Source: Dactylosporangium siamense (GTDB lineage: Bacteria; Actinomycetota; Actinomycetes; Mycobacteriales; Micromonosporaceae). Taken from it: a stretch of 64,000 nt of DNA. How positions within the stretch are numbered: position 1 is the stretch's first letter; each line of letters begins with the position of its first letter. Below, in pieces: positions 56,123-62,732 of this stretch. The DNA lies in the NCBI RefSeq assembly GCF_016862795.1, contig NZ_BONQ01000071.1, positions 115,564 through 179,563 on the forward strand, read 5' to 3'. The position numbers were made by a program, and so were the translations under genes. The notes under the pieces are model-generated. The model saw nothing but the letters and a program-made list of their open reading frames with translations. It did not search any database and had not been told where the DNA came from.

Positions 56123-56515
56123 ATGGCAGCTGGATGGCACCCGGAGACCGGGCCAGAAGACTTCCTTGCAGCGACCGTCAACGAGGCGTGCCTTGTGCGG
56201 GACGCGGACGGGAGCCAGGCAACCTACGAGGCGGGTATCGGGTTCCTGGGCACGACCATGAGTGCATTGTCCGAGACGCCTGAAGGCGAGTACGCCGCCG
56301 AAGTGCTGGCGGCTCTCTATCTCATCTGGGGAGCGCTGACAGATGAGATGGACGCTCCAGGCAGGGGTTCACCGGAGCAGGACGCCGCAGCGGTTCGCCA
56401 CATGAAACAGGCAGCCGCCGAGTGGCTGGCGGCCGTGGAGACGCGGCACGACAGAGCCGCCTACCTCGAGCGCTGGGTCTACGACGAGTGCGGTAACGAG
56501 CGGAAACCGTCCTGA
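56123..56515 (+). CDS. Hypothetical soluble protein in accessory block
   Basis: 130 residues (AAGWHPETGPEDFLAATVNEACLV at the start, ending RWVYDECGNERKPS), predicted mostly helical, acidic, no membrane segment. ATG 56057 is in frame and would add NRLTRRVDDPQLPDPDRILCV; the -10 position favours 56123. Codon use is slightly looser than the housekeeping genes. The neighbours are a broken Uma2 gene and another orphan, which suggests a variable region. No function can be given. Confidence 0.5.
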   Translation: MAAGWHPETGPEDFLAATVNEACLVRDADGSQATYEAGIGFLGTTMSALSETPEGEYAAEVLAALYLIWGALTDEMDAPGRGSPEQDAAAVRHMKQAAAEWLAAVETRHDRAAYLERWVYDECGNERKPS

Positions 56516-56534
56516 ATCAAACGCGTCTGCGTAG

Positions 56535-57074
56535 ATGGCGCGAACGCCGAGCCAACGCGTCTCGCGCCGTATTCAGCCGCTCCGACATGTTCGCCGCCGT
56601 TGCTGCACGACGCTGCGATCAGGCGATAGCGGTGATGTCGCCGTTGTCGAAGTAGATGGCCTGGTGGAGGCGACCGCCCAGAGCGACGGCGTAGCGGGCG
56701 AGGACCTCTTGACCCGAGACGTCCACATGTGGATCTATGCCAGCGACGAGCCCGGTGGTTACCGGATTCCCGATGTGCCAGAGGAAGTGTCGGAAGCCGC
56801 CGGGCCCGAGGTTGCCCGGACGAAGCTATGGGGCTCCGAAGCCGCTCATGGCCTCTGCGCGACGTTCTTGCCGCACCTTGCGGAGCGTGACCTTCGGGTG
56901 CAGCCGGACGATGTCGAGGCGTTCGCCACGGAGTGTGCGGTGCTGATGGTCAATCTTGCCGTGTTGTCCGCGGCCTCAGGCTACGACGAAGACCGCATCC
57001 GGGGGTACTTGAGGAACTTCATCAGCGCGGCGGATCGCGCACGTGAGGCCGGCGGAGGTGTCCTGATCTGGTGA
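56535..57074 (+). CDS. Hypothetical protein, start uncertain
   Basis: Up to 179 residues. The first 32 residues are Arg/Cys-rich and look non-coding; the body from about residue 33 (GDVAVVEVDGLVEATAQSDGVAG) through WIYASDEPGGYRIPDVPEE and LCATFLPHLAERDLRVQPDDV to the end GGGVLIW is plausible protein, helical and acidic at the C-terminus. No good RBS precedes ATG 56535, so the true start may be an internal GTG. It is not recognised; it lies next to the orphan at 56123 and before the tRNA cluster. Confidence 0.45.
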   Translation: MARTPSQRVSRRIQPLRHVRRRCCTTLRSGDSGDVAVVEVDGLVEATAQSDGVAGEDLLTRDVHMWIYASDEPGGYRIPDVPEEVSEAAGPEVARTKLWGSEAAHGLCATFLPHLAERDLRVQPDDVEAFATECAVLMVNLAVLSAASGYDEDRIRGYLRNFISAADRAREAGGGVLIW

Positions 57075-57148
57075 CGTCGACCGTCCGCCGTCGAGGAGGG
57101 CGGCCGTTGTTACATGACGATCTTCATGACAGGCAGTCGACAACAAAG

Positions 57149-57182
57149 ACCCCGACCCGCGTTTCCGCTGGTCGGGGTCTCA
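57149..57182 (-). terminator. Terminator of the tRNA operon
   Basis: Perfect 11-bp stem AGACCCCGACC (57149-57159) with GGTCGGGGTCT (57172-57182); in the minus direction it is followed by TTTGTTGTCG, a T-rich tail. It lies 22 nt downstream of the tRNA-Phe 3' end. Confidence 0.88.
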
Positions 57183-57204
57183 TAAAGCCCGGCGAAGAGC
57201 TTTG

Positions 57205-57278
57205 TGGGCAGGGGCGGGGTCGAACCGCCGACCTTCCGCTTTTCAGGCGGACGCTCGTACCGACTGAGCTACCTGCCC
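57205..57278 (-). tRNA. tRNA-Phe(GAA)
   Basis: 74-nt cloverleaf: acceptor GGGCAGG pairs with CCTGCCC, D arm with GCTC, anticodon stem TCCGC/GCGGA enclosing CTGAAAA (anticodon GAA), T arm GGCGG-TTCGACC-CCGCC. CCA is not encoded. Last of the Glu-Asp-Phe cluster. Confidence 0.95.
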
Positions 57279-57291
57279 AAGATGGGCCTTG

Positions 57292-57365
57292 CGGTCCTGA
57301 CGGGACTTGAACCCGCGACCTCCGCCTTGACAGGGCGGCGAGCACTCCAACTGCTCCACAGGACC
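57292..57365 (-). tRNA. tRNA-Asp(GTC)
   Basis: 74-nt cloverleaf: acceptor GGTCCTG with CAGGACC, anticodon stem CCGCC/GGCGG enclosing CTGTCAA (anticodon GTC), T arm CGGG-TTCAAGT-CCCG. The gap to the Phe gene is 13 nt. Confidence 0.95.
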
Positions 57366-57385
57366 TTGCACTTACCAGTACTACG

Positions 57386-57458
57386 TACCCCCAACGGGAT
57401 TCGAACCCGTGCTACCGCCTTGAAAGGGCGGCGTCCTGGGCCGCTAGACGATGAGGGC
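57386..57458 (-). tRNA. tRNA-Glu(TTC)
   Basis: 73-nt cloverleaf: acceptor GCCCTCA with TGGGGGT-type complement, anticodon stem CCGCC/GGCGG enclosing CTTTCAA (anticodon TTC), T arm CGGG-TTCGAAT-CCCG. It is the first gene of the operon; 20 nt separate it from tRNA-Asp. Confidence 0.95.
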
Positions 57459-57467
57459 GGCCCCGCA

Positions 57468-57473
57468 ATTATC
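57468..57473 (-). promoter_or_regulatory. -10 box GATAAT of the tRNA operon
   Basis: GATAAT on the minus strand, 9 nt before the first base of tRNA-Glu. The surroundings (CGATAATTGC) are the most AT-rich spot before the cluster. No clear -35. Confidence 0.55.
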
Positions 57474-57575
57474 GCATACTCTACGACTCGTGCGGTGTTG
57501 CTCCCATCCGGCCCCGCCGGAGGCTTTCAGAGCATACTTGACCCCTTCCGCGATCGCCAAATGGGTATCCATCGT

Positions 57576-57652
57576 GGTGTCGCAACACCCCTGAAGAGGT
57601 GTCGCAACACCCCTGAAGAGGTGTCGCAACACCCCCGAAGAGGTGTCGCACC
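57576..57652. repeat. Three 22-bp hairpin repeats plus a partial fourth
   Basis: Unit GGTGTCGCAACACCCCTGAAGA at 57576-57597, 57598-57619 and 57620-57641 (one T-to-C change in the third), then a partial GGTGTCGCACC at 57642-57652. Each holds the mini-hairpin GGTGT-CGCA-ACACC. It ends 4 bp before the stop of the deacetylase gene. Repeats abut with no spacers, so this is not a CRISPR array. Confidence 0.85.
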
Positions 57653-57656
57653 AGCG

Positions 57657-58535
57657 CTAGAGAGGCAGTGCGACCAGCGTGTACTGCTGCTTCAGCTCCG
57701 GCAGGAGGGTCTTGTAGGCGGCCAGGGTGGCGCTGCGGTCGCCGCCGCCGTCGTGGGAAAGGATGACGGCGCCGGGCTTCGTGTTGTTCCTCACCGTGGT
57801 GATGATGTGCTGGGTCATCTGGTTGCCGGACCACTTCTTCGTGTTCCAGTCGGACGGGTCGACGGTCCAGCCGACCGAGGTCATGCCCAGTTCCGTGGCG
57901 ATCTGCACCGCCGCGGGGGTGAAGTTGCCGCCGGGGTGGCGGAAGTACTTGATCTGCGCGTCGGGGACGACCTTGCGGATCTCGTCGTTGGTGCGCTGGA
58001 GGTCGGCGCGGATGGTGTCGGCGGACTTCTTGCCGAGCTTCTCGTCGTGCTTCCAGGTGTGGTTGCACAGGGTGTGACCGTCCTTGACGATCTCCTGCAG
58101 GTACTGCGGGAACTCCTGGACGGCGACGCCGACCACGCAGAACGTGGCCTTGATGTTGTGCTGGCGCAGCATGGCGAGCAGCTTCGGGGTGTCGGCGCTG
58201 GGGCCGTCGTCGAAGGTCAGGGCGACCTGCGCGCCGCCGGTCTGTCGCATGATGCCGTCCTTCGGAGCGGCGGCGGGCGATGCCGATGCCGACGCGGACG
58301 GCGACGTGGACGGCGAGGCGGAGGCGGAGGCGGAAGCGCTGGGCTTGCCGGCCGCCGCCTGGGCGGTGGCGTCGCTGATCGGGTGGGCCTGGGTGCCGCC
58401 GCCCGCGCCGCCGGCCGAGCCGGACTGGGCGGGAGACCCGTGCCACGCCGCCGAGGGCGCATCGGTGCCGCAGCCGGCGAGGGCCAGGACGGCGGCGCTG
58501 ATCAGCGCTCCTAGGACGAGGCGGGTGCGGGTCAT
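57657..58535 (-). CDS. Polysaccharide deacetylase (NodB homology) lipoprotein
   Basis: 292 residues. Signal peptide TRTRLVLGALISAAVLALAG with a lipobox Cys, then an Ala/Ser/Pro linker (about 40-85, many SAS repeats) and a NodB domain: ALTFDDGPS (catalytic Asp pair), CNHTWKHDEKL (metal His pair), FRHPGGNFTPA and ILSHDGGGDR. Carbohydrate esterase family 4; it removes N-acetyl groups from peptidoglycan, chitin or exopolysaccharide outside the cell. CGGAG is 6 nt before ATG 58535; the frame extends upstream without RBS. It lies beside hairpin repeats at its 3' end. Confidence 0.9.
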   Translation of the reverse strand: MTRTRLVLGALISAAVLALAGCGTDAPSAAWHGSPAQSGSAGGAGGGTQAHPISDATAQAAAGKPSASASASASPSTSPSASASASPAAAPKDGIMRQTGGAQVALTFDDGPSADTPKLLAMLRQHNIKATFCVVGVAVQEFPQYLQEIVKDGHTLCNHTWKHDEKLGKKSADTIRADLQRTNDEIRKVVPDAQIKYFRHPGGNFTPAAVQIATELGMTSVGWTVDPSDWNTKKWSGNQMTQHIITTVRNNTKPGAVILSHDGGGDRSATLAAYKTLLPELKQQYTLVALPL

Positions 58536-58737
58536 CGAGAACTCCGAGGGGTCGGTGGTCGGTGAATGGCGTGCGTTGTGAAGGCACACGCTAATGACAG
58601 GACGCACCGGGTGACCTCCTGCGTTCAGGCCATGGCACGAACCCGGGAGTACCTCGACAAGGGACTTTTACGCAGATGAGTAGTGATGCTTTTCAGGTGG
58701 GTGTCTCCGAGAAAGGCGGATAACCCGGAAAAGCCGA

Positions 58738-59631
58738 TCAGGCAATCGCCGCGGTGAGCAGGACCAATGCCTCGGTCAACGTCGCGGGCTGGGACACCCC
58801 GGCGGGCAGCGCGGCGGCGTCCCAGCCGGGGCCGGCGGCGGCGACGACGATGGGGCGGCGCGGCGCGGCGAGGACCGGCTCGAGCTGGCCCGGGTCGCCG
58901 GTCGTGCTCAGCTGCGACCAGACCAGCACGGCCGCCGGGCCGGTGCGGCGCACGGCGGTGGCGAGCGCGGCCGGGGGGACCCGGGCGCCGAGCATGCGGG
59001 TCGGGACGCCCGAAGCGGCCAGGGCCGCGCCGACCGCCTCCAGGGGAAGGCTGTGCTGCTCCTCGTCGGCGCAGGCGAGCAGGATCTGCGCGGGGATGGT
59101 CGGCACGGGGCGGGGGACCGCGCCGAAGACGGCCGAGACGCAGCCGGAGAGGAGGTGCTCGACCTCGACGAGCGCGCCGGTGAGCGCGTGCCGGTGGCCG
59201 ATCGCGGCGAGCACCGGGCGCAGCACCTCGTCCCAGGCCACGACGACGCCGAGGTCGTGCACGGCCGCGGCGACGCGCTGCCGGACGGCCGGAGCGTCGA
59301 GCCGCGCGGCCGCGCGGTGCAGGCCACGCGCCGCCGCGACCAGATCCGGTGAGGAAGGCGCGATGGATGGCACAGGGGACGGCAGCGCCGGCAGCGCGGA
59401 GGCGGACGACAGGGCCCACCGGGCCGCCTCGCTCGGTGCGACGCCCTCGACGATCAGGCGCTGCATCACCTCGAGGCGTTCGATGTCCTGCTCGGTGTAC
59501 CGGCGGTGGTGTCCGGGCTCGTGCAGGGACGGGCCCATCCCGTACCGCTGATGCCAGGTCCGCAGCGTGGTCACGGCGACGCCGAGCCGCCGGGCCACCG
59601 CGCCCGCCGAATACGCCGCCGCGGCCGTCAT
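58738..59631 (-). CDS. MerR-family regulator with B12-binding domain (CarH/LitR-like)
   Basis: 297 residues. The N-terminal MerR winged helix (about 5-75) has YSAGAVARRLGVAVTTLRTWHQRYGMGPS and HRRYTEQDIERL. The C-terminal cobalamin-binding part (about 115-297) has WDEVLRPVLAAIGHRHALTGALVEVEHLLS, with the conserved E-H, and DEEQHSLPLEAVGAAL, whose His is the likely lower cobalt ligand. Such regulators use adenosylcobalamin as a light sensor and repress carotenoid genes in the dark. It is coupled to idi by ATGA, within the crt operon it probably controls. Confidence 0.85.
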   Translation of the reverse strand: MTAAAAYSAGAVARRLGVAVTTLRTWHQRYGMGPSLHEPGHHRRYTEQDIERLEVMQRLIVEGVAPSEAARWALSSASALPALPSPVPSIAPSSPDLVAAARGLHRAAARLDAPAVRQRVAAAVHDLGVVVAWDEVLRPVLAAIGHRHALTGALVEVEHLLSGCVSAVFGAVPRPVPTIPAQILLACADEEQHSLPLEAVGAALAASGVPTRMLGARVPPAALATAVRRTGPAAVLVWSQLSTTGDPGQLEPVLAAPRRPIVVAAAGPGWDAAALPAGVSQPATLTEALVLLTAAIA

Positions 59632-60164
59632 GCCGTGGAGCCCCGCCAGGCGGACACGACGCCGGCCAGCCACGGTGCGTACAGGTCAGGGGACTGCGAC
59701 AGCCGCGAAGCGAGTTCGTCCCCGGCGATCCACTCCAGCGCGGCGACCTCGTCCGGATCGACGGAAAAGTCCGAGATGTCACTGGCGGAGCCGACCAGCA
59801 CATGGTCGTACTCGAACTCGACCCGCCCGGAAGACGGGTCGGCGGCCTGATAGACGTACACCCCGACCTCGTGCAACGGCACGGTCCTGACGCCGAGCTC
59901 TTCGGCCAGCCGGCGTTGCGCCGCGTCCGTGACCTTCTCGCCGGGCGTCGGGTGGCCGCAGCACGCGTTGGCCCAGCGCAGCGCGAACCTCGTCTTCACG
60001 GCGGCGCGCTGCTGCAGCAGGAACCGGCCGTCCTTGTCGACGAGGACGACGGAGAAGGCGCGGTGCAGCAGGCCGGGAGCGCGGTGCGCCGCGTCCACGG
60101 TGGCCGACCCGACGGCCCCACCACCCGAGTCGACCAGCTCCACCAGATGCGATTCGCGGCTCAC
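59628..60164 (-). CDS. idi: Isopentenyl-diphosphate delta-isomerase, type 1
   Basis: 178 residues, Nudix-like fold. It interconverts IPP and DMAPP at the start of isoprenoid synthesis. The active-site Cys is in ANACCGHPTPGE (about 66-77) and the Glu in EFEYDHVLVG. DKDGRFLLQQRA and RRLAEELG are typical of the family. It overlaps crtI upstream (60161-60164) and the MerR gene downstream, so all are translated as a unit. It supplies precursors to the crt enzymes. Confidence 0.93.
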   Translation of the reverse strand: MSRESHLVELVDSGGGAVGSATVDAAHRAPGLLHRAFSVVLVDKDGRFLLQQRAAVKTRFALRWANACCGHPTPGEKVTDAAQRRLAEELGVRTVPLHEVGVYVYQAADPSSGRVEFEYDHVLVGSASDISDFSVDPDEVAALEWIAGDELASRLSQSPDLYAPWLAGVVSAWRGSTA

Positions 60165-61657
60165 GACACCACTCCCGTAATGCGCTCGGCGGCAAGGCGT
60201 CCGGAGATCAGGACCATCGGCACGCCGACCCCCGGTTGGGTCCCCGAACCGACGAAGACCACATTGGACAGTGTGGGGTGGAGGTTGCCCGGCCGGAAGG
60301 GTCCGGTCTGGCGCAGCGTATGCGCCGAGGCGAATGGCGTGCCGGCGGCCATGCCCTGATCGGCCCAGTCGGCGGGCGTGACGAAGCGGGAGACCTCGAC
60401 GGCGTCGCCGAAGCCGACGTAGCCGCGCTGCTCAAGGGTGTCGATGAGCTCGCTGCGGTAGGTGCCGCTCAGGGAGCCGCGCCAGTCCAGCAACGGCGCG
60501 GTGAGGTTGGGGGTCGGCGCGAGCACGTAATACGTCTGCCGGCCGTCCGGCGCGAGGGACGGGTCGGTGCGCGTCGGGTTGGTGACCAGCAGGGACGGGT
60601 CAGTCATCAGCCGGCCCTGGTTGATGACCTCGTCGAAGGTCTCCCGCCAGGCCCGGCCGAAGTGGATGTTGTGGTGGGCGATCGCACCGTACGACTGCCG
60701 CGACCCGACGTGCAGCACCACACACGACGGTGAGTATCGCAGCCTGCCCAGCAACGGGTTGCGCCACCGGGTGGGCGGCAGCAGGTCCCGGTACGCCACC
60801 GGCAGATCCGGGTTGAGCACGACGGTGTCGGCCGCGAACCGGCGCCCGTCGGCGCACACCACGCCGGTGGCCCGCTCGCCGACAACAGACACGGAGGAAA
60901 CGGCAGCGCCGTAGTGGATGGTCACGCCGTGCTTGGTCGCGACGTCGGCGAGGGCGCGGGAGACCGCGTGGATGCCGCCCTTGGGGAAGTAGACCCCGGC
61001 GACGGAGTCGAGGTAGGCGATCACCGCGTAGAGGGCGAGCGCCTGGTGCGGGGCGACCCCCGCGTACATCGCCTGGAAGGAGAAGATCCGCCGGGTCCGG
61101 GGGTCGGCGAAGTAGCTGTTGACCTTGGACTGGAGCCGGCCGAAGCCGCCGCGGACGAGCAGCCGCCAGAGGTTGGCGGTGACGAGGTCCTGCGGGCGGT
61201 CGAGGTTGCGGTCGATGAAGTCGTCGCGCTCCAGCCGCCACAGCTCCCGCGCGTCGTCGACGAAGCGCAGGTAGCCGTCGGCCTCGCGGGCGCCGCAGAC
61301 CCGGGCGACCTCGCCGGCCATCCGGGCGGTGTCGGCGATGACGTCGAGCGTGGAGCCGTCGGGGAAGTGCGCGCGATAGGCCGGGTCGAGCCGGGTCATC
61401 GGCAGCCAGCCGGCGAGATCCTCGCCGACGGTGCCGAGCAGGTCCTCCAGCAGCGACGGCATCGTCAGCACGGTCGGCCCGGTGTCGAACTCGTAGCCGT
61501 CCAGCGAGAGTTTTCCGGCCCGGCCGCCGGGGTAGTCCTCCCGCTCCAGGACGGTGACCTCGCGCCCGGCGGCGGCGAGCCGGATCGCCGTGGCGAGCCC
61601 GCCGAGACCCGCACCGACCACGACCACCCGATCGGTCGGTCCTTTCACTACCCGCAT
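60161..61657 (-). CDS. crtI: Phytoene desaturase-family oxidoreductase
   Basis: 498 residues. N-terminal FAD-binding VVVVGAGLGGLATAIRLA (about 11-28), followed by LEREDYPGGRAGKLSLDGYEFDTG; C-terminal FAD signature VGSGTQPGVGVPMVLISGRLAAERI. It desaturates phytoene in carotenoid synthesis; a close relative could be a carotene ketolase/oxygenase, but phytoene desaturase fits the crtB neighbour. ATG 61657 has a TACCCT -10 six bases before it; the upstream frame lacks signals. It is divergent from crtB across a 61-bp gap with repeats. Confidence 0.92.
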   Translation of the reverse strand: MRVVKGPTDRVVVVGAGLGGLATAIRLAAAGREVTVLEREDYPGGRAGKLSLDGYEFDTGPTVLTMPSLLEDLLGTVGEDLAGWLPMTRLDPAYRAHFPDGSTLDVIADTARMAGEVARVCGAREADGYLRFVDDARELWRLERDDFIDRNLDRPQDLVTANLWRLLVRGGFGRLQSKVNSYFADPRTRRIFSFQAMYAGVAPHQALALYAVIAYLDSVAGVYFPKGGIHAVSRALADVATKHGVTIHYGAAVSSVSVVGERATGVVCADGRRFAADTVVLNPDLPVAYRDLLPPTRWRNPLLGRLRYSPSCVVLHVGSRQSYGAIAHHNIHFGRAWRETFDEVINQGRLMTDPSLLVTNPTRTDPSLAPDGRQTYYVLAPTPNLTAPLLDWRGSLSGTYRSELIDTLEQRGYVGFGDAVEVSRFVTPADWADQGMAAGTPFASAHTLRQTGPFRPGNLHPTLSNVVFVGSGTQPGVGVPMVLISGRLAAERITGVVS

Positions 61658-61663
61658 TTTTCC

Positions 61664-61669
61664 AGGGTA
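61664..61669 (-). promoter_or_regulatory. -10 box TACCCT for crtI
   Basis: TACCCT on the minus strand, 6 nt before the ATG at 61657. Confidence 0.5.
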
Positions 61670-61684
61670 GCGTAGGCTCGGCAT

Positions 61685-61706
61685 TGCGTCGATTGGTGCG
61701 TCGATT
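61685..61706. promoter_or_regulatory. Direct repeat TGCGTCGATT x2 between crtI and crtB
   Basis: TGCGTCGATT at 61685-61694 and 61697-61706, 12-nt period, in the 61-bp divergent spacer between crtI's -10 and crtB's RBS. CarH-type regulators are known to bind short direct repeats with about 11-bp period; the MerR-B12 gene is in the same cluster. Confidence 0.45.
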
Positions 61707-61718
61707 AACGGAGGCAGC

Positions 61719-62732
61719 ATGGACCTGACCGCCGCCTACGAGCGGTGCCGCGCGCTGCACCGCCACCACGGCCGGACCTACTACCTGGCGACCAGGCTGC
61801 TGCCCGCCTGGAAGCGCCGGCACGTGCACGCGCTCTACGGGTTCACCCGCTACGCGGACGAGATCGTCGACCGCACCGGGGCGCTGACCCCGCGGGAACG
61901 CGCGAGCGAGCTCGAGGCCTGGGCGGACCGGTTCGTGCTCGGGCTCTCCGGCGTGCCGACCGACGACCCGCTGCTGCCCGCGGTCCTGCACACCATCCAG
62001 GTGTTCGACATCGACCTGGAGGACTTCCGCAAGTTCCTCGACAGCATGGCGATGGACCTCACCGTCACCGACTACGAGACCTACGCCGACCTGCTCGACT
62101 ACATGGAGGGCTCGGCCGCGGTGATCGGCACGATGATGCTGCCGATCCTCGAGTCGTCCGACCGGGCCGCCGCCCGCGAGCCCGCCCGCCAGCTCGGCCT
62201 CGCCTTCCAGCTCACGAACTTCATCCGGGACGTGGCCGAGGACCTGGAGCGGGGCCGGGTCTATCTGCCGGCCGAGGACCTGCGCCGGTTCGGGGTCACC
62301 CGCGAGGACCTCGAGCACGCCGCACGTGAGCGCCGCAGCAGTCAGAAGATCAAGAGCCTCATGGTGTACGAGGTGCAGCGCGCACGGGCGCACTACGTGG
62401 CCGCCGCGGTCGGGATCCCGATGCTCGCGCCGAGCTCGCAGGCCTGCATGCGGGCTGCGTTCCGGCTCTACGGCGGCATCCTCGACGAGGTCGAGGCGCA
62501 GGACCACGACGTCTTCGTCCGCCGTGCGACGGTGCCGAAGGTGCGCCGCATCCTCGTCGCGCTGCGCTGCCTGCTGACCCGTCCCGGCGCGCCGGTGCCG
62601 ATCCCGGGCACCCCGGCGGACGTGTTCGACGGGCTGCCCGCGATCCCGCCCGTCGCCGTGCCGCACCCCCGCGAGCCCGCCGCGGACCTGCACCTCCCAC
62701 CGGTGCTGGACCTGCGCGGCAGCACGGCATGA
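61719..62732 (+). CDS. crtB: Phytoene/squalene synthase family protein
   Basis: 337 residues, all-helical trans-isoprenyl diphosphate synthase fold. First Asp-rich motif RYADEIVDRTG (about 44-54), second QLTNFIRDVAEDLERGRVY (about 166-184). It joins two GGPP molecules to phytoene. CGGAGG precedes the ATG by 6 nt. The C-terminal tail (about 300-337, Pro-rich) is low complexity. It overlaps the photolyase by ATGA, so DNA repair and carotenoid synthesis are coupled. The length fits the family. Confidence 0.92.
   Translation: MDLTAAYERCRALHRHHGRTYYLATRLLPAWKRRHVHALYGFTRYADEIVDRTGALTPRERASELEAWADRFVLGLSGVPTDDPLLPAVLHTIQVFDIDLEDFRKFLDSMAMDLTVTDYETYADLLDYMEGSAAVIGTMMLPILESSDRAAAREPARQLGLAFQLTNFIRDVAEDLERGRVYLPAEDLRRFGVTREDLEHAARERRSSQKIKSLMVYEVQRARAHYVAAAVGIPMLAPSSQACMRAAFRLYGGILDEVEAQDHDVFVRRATVPKVRRILVALRCLLTRPGAPVPIPGTPADVFDGLPAIPPVAVPHPREPAADLHLPPVLDLRGSTA

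Noticed and set aside
55907..56140. Separate 77-codon minus-strand gene
   Set aside because: Its last part is the start of the frameshifted Uma2 relic; the front part has no support.
57576..57652. CRISPR array
   Set aside because: The 22-bp units abut directly with no spacers and no cas genes are present.
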